A stretch of DNA of 64,000 nt, taken from Gammaproteobacteria bacterium (GTDB lineage Bacteria; Pseudomonadota; Gammaproteobacteria; GRL18). This document shows, in pieces, positions 1 through 8,601 of the stretch. Numbering within the stretch: the stretch's first letter is position 1; each line of letters starts with the position of its first letter. Where the stretch lies: positions 1 through 64,000 of the forward strand of contig JADGEM010000012.1 of the NCBI GenBank assembly GCA_016744375.1, in the 5' to 3' direction. A model generated the notes under the pieces. It saw only the letters and a list, made by a program, of their open reading frames with translations. It ran no database searches and had not been told where the DNA came from. The translations under genes and the position numbers were made by a program.

Positions 1-132
1 TATTTTAAACTGAAAATCAGGCAAACCTCCATTCCTGATGAGAAGAGTATGTTCTATTTTGGATAAAACCTCACTCATCAAAGCGGAGAACAACCATAAA
101 TTAACTAAATACAGGTTTTAAAATAACAATAT

Positions 133-161
133 ATAATGTTATATTACATATAACGTATTAT
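133..161. promoter_or_regulatory. Inverted repeat upstream of kfrA, possible operator
   Basis: GTTATA (138-143) and TATAAC (149-154) form an inverted repeat around a 5-base centre, and the flanks continue it imperfectly. It lies 35-50 bases before the preferred start of the KfrA-like gene. KfrA proteins are known to repress their own promoters, so an autoregulatory operator is a reasonable inference. Nothing else is recognised in bases 1-132. Confidence 0.4.
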
Positions 162-189
162 GTTATTAAAAAATCAGAGAGAAATAACT

Positions 190-1239
190 ATGGCCCGAAT
201 TGGTGTCACCTATCTAGATATTGCAAATGCTGCAGAAGCCATCAAAAAACAAGGCCAGATACCTACAGTTGATCGGGTTAGAGAACAACTTGGAACCGGC
301 AGTAAAAGTACAATAGCACCACATCTGAAACAGTGGAAAAGCAACAGCTCAGATTTGATAGATAACAATGGATTGCCCAGTGATTTGATTAAAGTTGTTA
401 AGTCATTACATGATCGGGTTCAGGGATCGGCGACGAATAAAATTGAACAAGCAAAAAATGCATTTAATGCTGAAATAGAAGTATTAAAAAAAGAGCTTAA
501 TGAAGCTAAAAAGATAAGTGAGTCATTATCCAGCAAGAATAACACGCTTGAACAGGCTTTAAAAAAATCAGGGGATAACAACCAATCTCTATTGCAATCC
601 AATTCTGATCTGCAAGGTTCAATTGAAAAAATAAGCTTTGAGCATCAACAAGCTCAGTCACACCTCAAGGAGCTGAAAGATACCAGACTAGAGTTAAAAC
701 AGGAAAACAAAGACATCCGGGAACATTTTGAACATTACCAGCAGCACATAGCTGGAGATCGCCAACTGGAACGTGAACAGTTTCAACTGACCATTGATCA
801 ATTACAACTTCAAAATACGGATTTATTGTTACGTAATAGCAAAAAGGAAAAATTGCTCACCGAGCTAAAAAATAAAGAACAAGTTGGGCAAGTAACGATT
901 GATTCCTTACAGAGTGACAATCAGCAGTTTCAATTAATAGAGAAAGAACAACAAAACGAAATTAAGCGATTAAGTGTTCAGGCCTTAGCCCAGGAAGAAC
1001 AATACCAGCAGGCAGATAATAACAATCAGAAAATTAGAGATAGCTTGTATACATTATCAACTCAACATGCCGAAACCAAACAGGAATTACAACTATTGAA
1101 GCAATCTTTGAACCAAACAAAAGCAGAATTATTTAAATCACAGGATAAAATAACGATCAAAGACAATGATTATAAAATCCTGTTGCAGGAAAAGTCAGTG
1201 ATTCAAGGGCAATTTAAGCAATTACAAAGCTCACTTTAA
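190..1239 (+). CDS. kfrA: KfrA-like plasmid DNA-binding coiled-coil protein
   Basis: Residues 1-60 match the KfrA N-terminal DNA-binding domain (MARIGVTYLDIANAAEAI, then GTGSKSTIAPHLKQWK). The rest, about residues 75-345, is a long Gln/Glu/Lys-rich coiled coil, as in KfrA of broad-host-range plasmids, where the protein binds its own promoter and supports plasmid stability. The start at 190 is preferred over the upstream in-frame ATG at 160 because AGAGAG lies just before it and because family members begin with this domain. It is transcribed alone, with a palindrome upstream. Coiled-coil proteins diverge quickly, so the family call rests on the N-terminus. It supports a plasmid origin for the window. 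Confidence 0.8.
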   Translation: MARIGVTYLDIANAAEAIKKQGQIPTVDRVREQLGTGSKSTIAPHLKQWKSNSSDLIDNNGLPSDLIKVVKSLHDRVQGSATNKIEQAKNAFNAEIEVLKKELNEAKKISESLSSKNNTLEQALKKSGDNNQSLLQSNSDLQGSIEKISFEHQQAQSHLKELKDTRLELKQENKDIREHFEHYQQHIAGDRQLEREQFQLTIDQLQLQNTDLLLRNSKKEKLLTELKNKEQVGQVTIDSLQSDNQQFQLIEKEQQNEIKRLSVQALAQEEQYQQADNNNQKIRDSLYTLSTQHAETKQELQLLKQSLNQTKAELFKSQDKITIKDNDYKILLQEKSVIQGQFKQLQSSL

Positions 1240-1444
1240 TATGAGATTAAAAGAGTAAATTAACAAGCACATCAGTATCGTTACTACTGACCTCCTAGTA
1301 ACGCCATCCTCATCATTTCTTAAAATACAACCTGCCCCTCCTCTAAAAAATACGAAAATCTTAACATAGTTTAATGAGAAAGCATTTCTTATGCATCAAT
1401 ATATGTACCATTCCATATACGCAATCACTTAAAAGGGAGTTTTT

Positions 1445-2131
1445 ATGTCAGATCTGCCACCAATCCCCTGGGAAGGCACTAAAGATAAACAACGGTCGCT
1501 GAACAAGAAACGCGTCGGGATGGTTGTTGATTTGCGGCGCTGTATCGGCTGCCACGCTTGTAGTATTGCCTGTAAAACCGAGAATGAAATACCACTAGGC
1601 AGTTTTCGTAACCGAGTACGCTATCTTGAACAACCCGAAACGGAAACCCTCTCCTTCTTACCTCTATTGTGTATGCATTGTCAGGATGCGCCCTGCCTGG
1701 GTGCCTGTCCAACACAAGCACCAACACGATTAGCTGATGGTCGGGTGGTTATTAATCAGGATAAGTGTTGCGGCATGAAGGCCTGTATTTCAGCTTGTCC
1801 ATATGGTGCTATATATATAGATACCCAATCTGGTCGAGCTGATAAATGTGATCTCTGTACACATCGTACATCATTAGATTTAGAGCCAGCCTGTGTTGCT
1901 TCCTGCCCTACCGATACTTTACGTTACGGCGACCTGGGCGATCCGAATGACCCTCTCGCAAAATATGCTAAAGAGCATAATGCCAAACCTTTTAAAGAAG
2001 ATGCTGGTACGCACCCCTCCATTCTTTATGTGAAACATGAGAAATGGATGGAGCAGAGTGCTGCTACGGGTGTACAGCTTTCTCCTGAGGATAATGAAAT
2101 AATTTACGAACAGAATAAGGGGCAATCATGA
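1445..2131 (+). CDS. Molybdoenzyme iron-sulfur subunit (DmsB/PsrB/TtrB type)
   Basis: This 228-residue electron-transfer subunit carries four cysteine groups for 4Fe-4S clusters: C33/C36/C39/C43, C76/C79/C84/C88, C108-C109/C114/C118 and C135/C138/C150/C154. In the third group Met111 stands where the second cysteine of a CxxCxxC motif is expected; some relatives share this change. It should pass electrons between the catalytic subunit at 3029-5779 and the membrane subunit at 2128-3006. AAGGGAG precedes the ATG. It has no signal peptide of its own, so export on the Tat signal of the catalytic partner is inferred. It is the first gene of a B-C-A-D operon, the order seen in ttrBCA-like loci. Confidence 0.88.
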   Translation: MSDLPPIPWEGTKDKQRSLNKKRVGMVVDLRRCIGCHACSIACKTENEIPLGSFRNRVRYLEQPETETLSFLPLLCMHCQDAPCLGACPTQAPTRLADGRVVINQDKCCGMKACISACPYGAIYIDTQSGRADKCDLCTHRTSLDLEPACVASCPTDTLRYGDLGDPNDPLAKYAKEHNAKPFKEDAGTHPSILYVKHEKWMEQSAATGVQLSPEDNEIIYEQNKGQS

Positions 2132-3006
2132 ATTCCTACGACGCATTTACCCCCTTTGGCTGGCCAATTGTTATCTATTTGACACTGGCTGGACTGGCAT
2201 GTGGTGCCACGTTTTGTGCCATATTCTTTTTGCACTTGAAAGAACGAGCCCGGGAAGGACAGTCTTACGAAATTGTTAAAACATCTTTATATCTGGCCAT
2301 TGGCGCTATTCTGGTCGGCATTTTGTTATTGGTGTTTGATTTAAAAAGCAGTGACCGCTTCTATCTGAACTTTATGGAGTTCAACCCCACATCTGCTATT
2401 GCCTGGGGAACACGAATTATTACTCTTTTTGTCATGTTGTGTGTGTTTAGTCTGGTTTTGCTCAGTACAGTAAATGATAACGATAAGAGCAATCCTATTG
2501 GTCCGGTGTTGACTGGTTTTTTGATCTTTTTTGCACTGGCAATAGGTATTTATCCTGCTCTGGTATTAGGACAGGCAACGATTGCCAGACCCCTGTGGGA
2601 ACCTTACTTGCTGATGCCGCTTTTTCTTCTGCTCGGTTTGCACAGTGGTTTTGCGCTGGTTCAATTACTGACATTGGATAAATGGACTGACAAGAGTCTT
2701 GAGCAAATCAGAAAGCTGGATTTGGGCGCTATTGGAATACAGATTGTTTTATTTGCTCTGTTAATCATCGCCACCACTTTTTCCTCTGCTGGAAAAGATC
2801 AGCTTTTCTTTGGTGAGTTTGCCTTATGGTTCTGGGTCGGCGTTGTTTTCATTGGCTGGGCATTACCGTTTATTGCCAGCTCAGGTTCTTTACCCAGTAA
2901 AAACGCAATAATACTCACTCAACTCTGTTTTATTTTTGGCGCATTTGCACTCAGAACGGTCATTGTTTTTAGTGGTCAGGGTACACAAGCATTTATTGGC
3001 ACTTGA
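2128..3006 (+). CDS. NrfD/PsrC-family membrane quinone-interacting subunit
   Basis: This 292-residue protein is made almost entirely of hydrophobic helices, about eight, and its N-terminus (FGWPIVIYLTLAGLACGA) is typical of the NrfD/PsrC/TtrC family. Such subunits anchor the complex in the inner membrane and exchange electrons with the quinone pool. Its ATG overlaps the stop of the iron-sulfur subunit by 4 bases, and the catalytic subunit follows after 22 bases, so translational coupling within one operon is expected. The direction of electron flow (reductase or quinone-reducing dehydrogenase) cannot be read from the sequence. Confidence 0.87.
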   Translation: MNSYDAFTPFGWPIVIYLTLAGLACGATFCAIFFLHLKERAREGQSYEIVKTSLYLAIGAILVGILLLVFDLKSSDRFYLNFMEFNPTSAIAWGTRIITLFVMLCVFSLVLLSTVNDNDKSNPIGPVLTGFLIFFALAIGIYPALVLGQATIARPLWEPYLLMPLFLLLGLHSGFALVQLLTLDKWTDKSLEQIRKLDLGAIGIQIVLFALLIIATTFSSAGKDQLFFGEFALWFWVGVVFIGWALPFIASSGSLPSKNAIILTQLCFIFGAFALRTVIVFSGQGTQAFIGT

Positions 3007-3028
3007 ATAGATAAGGATGTTTAATTAA

Positions 3029-5779
3029 ATGAATCAAAGCAATAACGAACAAAATGAAAGCAAGCTAAGCCGACGGGATTTCCTTAAACTAGGGGGGGCT
3101 CTTACTATAGGCGTCACTACGCTAGGGCTGGCTGCGCCACTATTTAAGCAGTTAAGTGGTGAGCAAATTCAGCTTGATCTTGATAAGTTTATCTCAACAC
3201 GAAAAAAAGATTTTATCGACTATACCCGTGCTAAGGCTACTCCAACTATTTGTTTTGGCTGCACCAATCATTGTGGTGTTATAGGCTGGGTACAGGATGG
3301 CAAGGTTCGGCGTATAGAGGGTAACCCCCTCGATCCCAACAGTATGGGCAACACCTGTTCTAAAACCCATGGCATGATTAGTTATACCTATTACCCCGAG
3401 CGCTTGTTGTATCCAATAAAACGAGTTGGCAAACGAGGCGAAGGCAAATGGCGACGGATCAGTTGGCAAGAAGCCACTCAGGAAGTGGGTGATCGCTTGA
3501 AAACATGTCGTGACTCAGGTCATCCTGAACGCTTTATATTCCATTACGGTCGCGATAAAACAAAGGGATTTACCAAACGTTTTACCAATGCCTTTGGTAC
3601 CCCTAATCGTTTAAACAGACGAGCAATTTGCAGTTCAAATCGTCGTGTGCCGTTAATGAGTTTTTTCGGTCGTGATTTTGAGTGGGAAACTCAGGATATG
3701 GAGAATACAAAATATATTCTCAATTTTGGCGCTAATCCCATGGAAGCCTACCAGGGCGGTCTGTTCATGATGCACCGTATGCAAAAGGCGCGTGTCGATA
3801 ATGGTGCCAAAATGGTGTCTTTTGAAGTCAGACCTACGGCGACAGTCAACTGCTCTGAGGAATATTTCAAAGTAATGCCCGGCTCTGATGGCGCCATTGG
3901 TTTTGCCATGGCCAACGTCATTATCGATGAAGGTTTGGTTGATAACGCCTTCTGGAAACGTTGGGCTAATATTCCATTAGCTGAAATTAAACAGCACATT
4001 AAAGACTGGACACCTGAACATGCTGAAAAACTCAGTGGTGTTCCAGCAAAAGACATCCGTCGCATCGCTATTGAATTTGCACAAGCAGCACCGCATTGCA
4101 CCACCATGACTGCACGGGGTTCAGCGAAACATTATAATGGTACTCAGGGCGATCGCGGCCTGAGAATGCTGGATGTGTTAGTCGGTAACGTAGGTCGTGA
4201 AGGGGGTTTGTGCCTCAGTAGTGGCAGGATGTGGGGCGGCGGTAAATATGGTCAGGAAGGATTGCCATCTGTGTCACAGCCAAAACCCAAACCTCCCAAG
4301 CCAAAGGCGTTTACACCAGGCACTGCAGCTTATGAAGATTTGCCTGCCGACATTAAAGAAAAAGTAGCACAACTGGATCCAAAATGGCAAAAAAAATATC
4401 AGGGTGAACTGGCAACCCCTGCTGAATATCCTTTGGCATGGCACTGGTATGGTATGAAAGTAGGACAGCTGGTACAACCTTATATTCGTGAAGGTCGGGC
4501 AAAGGTTGATGTTTATATGTCCTTTGCCTACGGTGCAGCTTATGGTTATCCTGAAGCTAAAGTCTGTCGTGATGTTTTACTGGATGAAAAGCTGGTACCT
4601 TTTCATGTCGCAATAGATATTGGCTATAGCGAACATGCTGCACTAGCTGATATTATCCTGCCAGAAGCAACCAGCCTGGAACGCTGGGATCCACACTCAA
4701 CCAACTGTTATGGACTGGTTCCCTATACCGGCATCCGCCAGCCACTGGTTAAGCCTTTGGGAGAAGCACGGGAAATCCAGATAATTTTCCGCGACCTGGC
4801 ACGTCATATTGGCGGCGGTATGGAGCAATACTTTGACTATGAAAATGTCGAAGACTTTTATAAGGAATGGTACAAGAACATCTCGGCACGTATCCCTGGA
4901 GGCTGGGAAGAATTTAAACGTCGAGGAATTTGGCAGGATCCCGATCGTGAAAAAGACTATGAGCTATACGAACGCCCTGTTCCTTACGAAGAGTTGGTTG
5001 ATAGTACGATTGACCCCGAGACACAAGTTATTACTAAGGTCATTAAAGGAAAGAAACGCTCGGTAGGTATCATGATGACCGATGCTGATACGGGTGAAAT
5101 GAAACCGGTTCGAGGCTTTCCGACACCATCCAGAAAAATACAGGTGTATGATCCTATATTTCCATTGGCGGCAAAAAGTGCCAGGCTACCGGAAGGTGAT
5201 CCAAATGGTAATGCTTTACCTACTCTTTTTTCTATTCCGGGATTTGATGATTTAAAAGAAGATGACATGATTCTGACTACGTTTAAATGGAACGTACACA
5301 CTCAAGGTCGTTCTTCGCAGTGGAAATTTAATGCCGAAATAGTACATACTAATCAGTTGTTTATAAACCCAAAAACCGCTGAGCGAATGGGGTTAAAAAC
5401 AGGAGATGAAGTAGAAGTAACGGTACAACGGCCCAAGGGATTAACCTATCGAGGTGGAATCAACGAAGTCGTTGGCGTTGTCAAAAATAAAGTTCGTCTT
5501 CTCAATGGCGTACATGAACGGGTGATCTGCTTTGCCCATGCGGGCGGTCACTGGGAGCATGGTGCTGTTGCGCGTGCGGAGAATAAAGAAAGTTTGCCAA
5601 TAAAAGAGCCTAATAGTGGCCTGGAAAAAAGCGTTTCAAATGAGATATGGTGGTCAAAAGAACGGGGGGGTACCGGAAATGGAGCAGCAATGAATGACGT
5701 TTTACCAATCAATCCATCTCCTTTAGTTGGTGGACAAAACTGGTTTGACAATATATGTCAGATACGTAAAATTTCATGA
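3029..5779 (+). CDS. Tat-exported molybdopterin oxidoreductase catalytic subunit (Psr/Phs/Ttr type)
   Basis: This 916-residue protein begins with a twin-arginine signal (SRRDFLKLGG, residues 14-23) and a hydrophobic stretch, so it is exported folded to the periplasm. C75, C78, C82 and C110 form the 4Fe-4S motif, and C201 (RAICSSNRR) is the likely molybdenum ligand. Bis-MGD cofactor domains follow, with the dinucleotide-binding C-terminal domain near residues 740-880. The substrate is most likely an inorganic sulfur compound (polysulfide, thiosulfate, tetrathionate or sulfite), inferred from the B-C-A-D order and from the TauE/SafE exporter elsewhere in the window. Arsenic oxyanions are an alternative. 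AAGGAT precedes the start. Its last 4 bases overlap the chaperone gene. Confidence 0.87.
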   Translation: MNQSNNEQNESKLSRRDFLKLGGALTIGVTTLGLAAPLFKQLSGEQIQLDLDKFISTRKKDFIDYTRAKATPTICFGCTNHCGVIGWVQDGKVRRIEGNPLDPNSMGNTCSKTHGMISYTYYPERLLYPIKRVGKRGEGKWRRISWQEATQEVGDRLKTCRDSGHPERFIFHYGRDKTKGFTKRFTNAFGTPNRLNRRAICSSNRRVPLMSFFGRDFEWETQDMENTKYILNFGANPMEAYQGGLFMMHRMQKARVDNGAKMVSFEVRPTATVNCSEEYFKVMPGSDGAIGFAMANVIIDEGLVDNAFWKRWANIPLAEIKQHIKDWTPEHAEKLSGVPAKDIRRIAIEFAQAAPHCTTMTARGSAKHYNGTQGDRGLRMLDVLVGNVGREGGLCLSSGRMWGGGKYGQEGLPSVSQPKPKPPKPKAFTPGTAAYEDLPADIKEKVAQLDPKWQKKYQGELATPAEYPLAWHWYGMKVGQLVQPYIREGRAKVDVYMSFAYGAAYGYPEAKVCRDVLLDEKLVPFHVAIDIGYSEHAALADIILPEATSLERWDPHSTNCYGLVPYTGIRQPLVKPLGEAREIQIIFRDLARHIGGGMEQYFDYENVEDFYKEWYKNISARIPGGWEEFKRRGIWQDPDREKDYELYERPVPYEELVDSTIDPETQVITKVIKGKKRSVGIMMTDADTGEMKPVRGFPTPSRKIQVYDPIFPLAAKSARLPEGDPNGNALPTLFSIPGFDDLKEDDMILTTFKWNVHTQGRSSQWKFNAEIVHTNQLFINPKTAERMGLKTGDEVEVTVQRPKGLTYRGGINEVVGVVKNKVRLLNGVHERVICFAHAGGHWEHGAVARAENKESLPIKEPNSGLEKSVSNEIWWSKERGGTGNGAAMNDVLPINPSPLVGGQNWFDNICQIRKIS

Positions 5780-6351
5780 GCGAGACGACATTATACTCGC
5801 AAAAAGCCATTATTTTTGCACTACTCGGGCGTATTTTTATTACTGAACTTGACAGGGAAAGTCTGGAAGCTCTGCAAGAACAGCAGATATTATCCGTTTT
5901 TGAAAAACTCCAAACGGGTTGTAAAAATTACCTGATGAATACGCAATGGGATGATAAGCAGATAGAACTACTTGCTTCTGAATACTGCCATTTATTTATC
6001 TTGCCAAAAAAGTCGGGCTTATCATTAAGGGCAAGCCACTGGATGACAAATGATGACTCCAGCCATTTAGCACAACTTGAAACCATTATCAGCAATCTTG
6101 ATACTTCGGTTATCAACTCTGGTGTTACAAATTTACCGGGGGATCATCTGGGTGTATTACTTTACTTTTTAAGTGCTGTCTACAGCTCAGATAATAAAGA
6201 AATTAATAAACTAGGAGCTTCATTAACAAAACTTTCCCTACTACCCTGGATTGCCAGGTTTAATGAAAAATTGTCAGAGAGCAGCACCAATCCACTGTAT
6301 CTTGCCAGTGGGGAACTCCTGTTGCAGATGTTAGATTATGAAGAGCATTAA
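5776..6351 (+). CDS. TorD/DmsD-family molybdoenzyme chaperone
   Basis: This is a 191-residue, mostly helical cytoplasmic protein. The ATG overlaps the end of the catalytic gene by 4 bases, which implies coupled translation. TorD-like chaperones hold the Tat-bearing catalytic subunit until the molybdenum cofactor is inserted. Here size, position, helical composition and a central stretch like the family pattern (LPGDHLGVLLYFLSAVY, about residues 117-133) support the call. No transcript-ending hairpin is obvious in the 140 bases after it. Confidence 0.75.
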   Translation: MSETTLYSQKAIIFALLGRIFITELDRESLEALQEQQILSVFEKLQTGCKNYLMNTQWDDKQIELLASEYCHLFILPKKSGLSLRASHWMTNDDSSHLAQLETIISNLDTSVINSGVTNLPGDHLGVLLYFLSAVYSSDNKEINKLGASLTKLSLLPWIARFNEKLSESSTNPLYLASGELLLQMLDYEEH

Positions 6352-6494
6352 ATCTGTACAAGAGCTGTGCATTCAAATTTTAATCCTATGAAAAACTTAT
6401 GAAAAAATCTGAAGACAGCAAAAATTATTCAGGTCTACAAATGACATCTATATGACTCATAGCTTAAAAAAATAAAAGTGATAATCTTTGCAAT

Positions 6495-6746
6495 TTAATC
6501 ATCATCTTTCAATTTTTTAATAGCTTCTATGCCCTTCTTTCGTTGAGCACAAAGTATCGCCAACTCCTTTTTAATCTGTTTTCGATTTTTGTCATTATTT
6601 TCTTTTTTAAGTTTATCCTTAAGAGAATTTTCTTTTTTCTTAAGCTTTTTTAAGATCTCTTTGAAGCGTTTAGTCTGCTCATATTGTTTTTCTTTATCAG
6701 CAGATAAAAATCTATTGACAATTTTTAACAGCTTAGGTGCTTTCAT
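6495..6746 (-). CDS. Small lysine-rich coiled-coil protein, function unknown
   Basis: An 83-residue, strongly basic protein dominated by Lys and Glu heptads (EILKKLKKKENSLKDKLKKE) and probably one long helix. GAGGT lies 6 bases before the ATG. It starts 9 bases after the stop of the Na/phosphate transporter on the same strand, so it probably belongs to the operon ATPase - transporter - small protein (10752 to 6495). It has no signal peptide or membrane segment. A role bound to the transporter's cytoplasmic PhoU-like domain or to membrane lipids would be speculation. Confidence 0.55.
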   Translation of the reverse strand: MKAPKLLKIVNRFLSADKEKQYEQTKRFKEILKKLKKKENSLKDKLKKENNDKNRKQIKKELAILCAQRKKGIEAIKKLKDDD

Positions 6747-6755
6747 TATATACCT

Positions 6756-8558
6756 CTAATTTTGTGTATCTTGTTGTGATTCCATAATTTCCTGCATTTC
6801 ATCCTCATCAAGAGCAAGGCTGCGCTCTGCTAATTTCATATCAAGATCACCTGTTGCAAATAAAATTTCGCCCATTTGTAACAGATTTTTTATGACATCT
6901 TGAGCATAAGATATATCATTCATAAGAGATGTCGCCATTTGAGCGCTGATCTTACTTTCATGGATGAGTTTTTCCATCATACCATTTGCAGTGGTATCAT
7001 TTAATTTCAATTCAAGCTTGCGACTATCCAGTGAGAGAATATCTCCCCCTCCCCTGGCTTCATTCAGACTTCGTAGTACAGACATCAGGTTTTTCCGAAT
7101 TTTATTGTATTCATTACGAATATATTGATTATCTGAAATGATATAAGTCGACAGATTCTTATGCAGATGCTTGGTATCTTTAATGGCTTCAACAATATCT
7201 CTGCCAACAGAGCGTAACTCAAATAATTCTTCACCTTGCTCCGATGTCATCTGGGCTTGTGCCCGACTAACAAATAAAACAATCTCACTATAAAGTCCTT
7301 TTATATTACGATTATATTCATCATCAATATCAATAGGTGTCGGCTTATTAGTATCATTAATAATATCACTCAAATCGCGCTCAGAAAGAATATCATGTCT
7401 GTGCAAACTCAAACCGTGGGCAATAATGGCAAAAGCATTATCATATAAGTGAATAATTTCCTTACGGACGGATTCAATGGCAACATCTGGAATAGCTTGA
7501 GAAGCTTCAGACAGATATTTTGGAGTCGCAATTGAGACCACTTTTTCCGGCATAACACGAGTAAGAAAATTAACTAAGTAACTGGTAAAAGGAATCATTA
7601 CCAAAATACCGATACTATTAAAAATAGTATGAAAAACCGCTAGTTTTAGTGTAAAGTCATCCGATGCGATACCAACAGCACTGGAAATAACATCGACTCC
7701 AGCCATGAGTTGATAAATAAATAAAATAGCAATAAGAGCTGTGACTAAATTAAAGATAAGATGTGCCCCAGCTAATCGCTTACCCTGCACATTTGAACTC
7801 ATAGAACCAATAATTGCAGTAATCGTCGTGCCCACGTTTGCACCAATTGCTAAAGCCAGACCATTTTCATAGGTTATTTGTTGAACTGATAAAGCCGTAA
7901 TAATAATAACCAATGTAGCATGACTTGACTGCATGATAACCGTTGCAGCAACACCTAATAAAGCAAATAAAAACAGCCCGGGATAACCACTCACTGCAAA
8001 AGCTTTCAAATCGATAGTTGTTCTAAACGCCTCGAACCCCTCTTTCATATGATGAATACCAAGGAAAAGAAATCCTAATCCCGCAAGAATATAACCAACA
8101 CCTCTAAGATGCTTTGATTTTTGAAAAACTAAAATAATGCCAAAGACCAGCATAGGCATTGCATAAGCAGAAATTTTAACTTTAAGTCCAAAACCAGCAA
8201 TCAACCAAGCACCTGTGGTTGTCCCAAGATTAGCGCCAATAATAATACCAATACCTGCAGCAAGACTGATTAATCCAGCACTAAGGAATGAAATAGTAAT
8301 CACTGACACTAATGAACTGGACTGCATCAGCGTCGTGGATACAACACCAAAGCTGACACTTTTCCACAACTTGTTGGTCGTCTTTTGCAGCAGCTTTTCC
8401 AGTAAGCCTCCAGTAAAGGCTTTAAAGCCATCTTCCAAAAATAGCATACCAAATAGAAAAATGGCAACACCTGAGGATATTTCCTTAAAATCTGGACTGA
8501 TCCAGAAACCATAGGCAAGAATAAATAGAATCGATGGTAAAAATATTTTTCTTATCAT
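6756..8558 (-). CDS. Na+/phosphate cotransporter (PNaS family) with PhoU-like tail
   Basis: The 600-residue protein has an N-terminal membrane domain with the two inverted PNaS repeats, each with the QSS signature (LMQSSSLVS near residue 79 and IMQSSHATL near residue 209), and a C-terminal helical PhoU-like domain from about residue 345. NptA/YjbB-type proteins move phosphate with sodium. The gene follows the CPx-less P-type ATPase by 43 bases on the same strand and is followed by a small basic coiled-coil protein, so the three form one transcription unit. The pairing suggests that the ATPase acts on phosphate-linked or cation physiology, but this is inference. Confidence 0.85.
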   Translation of the reverse strand: MIRKIFLPSILFILAYGFWISPDFKEISSGVAIFLFGMLFLEDGFKAFTGGLLEKLLQKTTNKLWKSVSFGVVSTTLMQSSSLVSVITISFLSAGLISLAAGIGIIIGANLGTTTGAWLIAGFGLKVKISAYAMPMLVFGIILVFQKSKHLRGVGYILAGLGFLFLGIHHMKEGFEAFRTTIDLKAFAVSGYPGLFLFALLGVAATVIMQSSHATLVIIITALSVQQITYENGLALAIGANVGTTITAIIGSMSSNVQGKRLAGAHLIFNLVTALIAILFIYQLMAGVDVISSAVGIASDDFTLKLAVFHTIFNSIGILVMIPFTSYLVNFLTRVMPEKVVSIATPKYLSEASQAIPDVAIESVRKEIIHLYDNAFAIIAHGLSLHRHDILSERDLSDIINDTNKPTPIDIDDEYNRNIKGLYSEIVLFVSRAQAQMTSEQGEELFELRSVGRDIVEAIKDTKHLHKNLSTYIISDNQYIRNEYNKIRKNLMSVLRSLNEARGGGDILSLDSRKLELKLNDTTANGMMEKLIHESKISAQMATSLMNDISYAQDVIKNLLQMGEILFATGDLDMKLAERSLALDEDEMQEIMESQQDTQN

Positions 8559-8601
8559 ATTTTGCTGGAATCCATTAATATAAGATGATGGTAAATAAAA
8601 T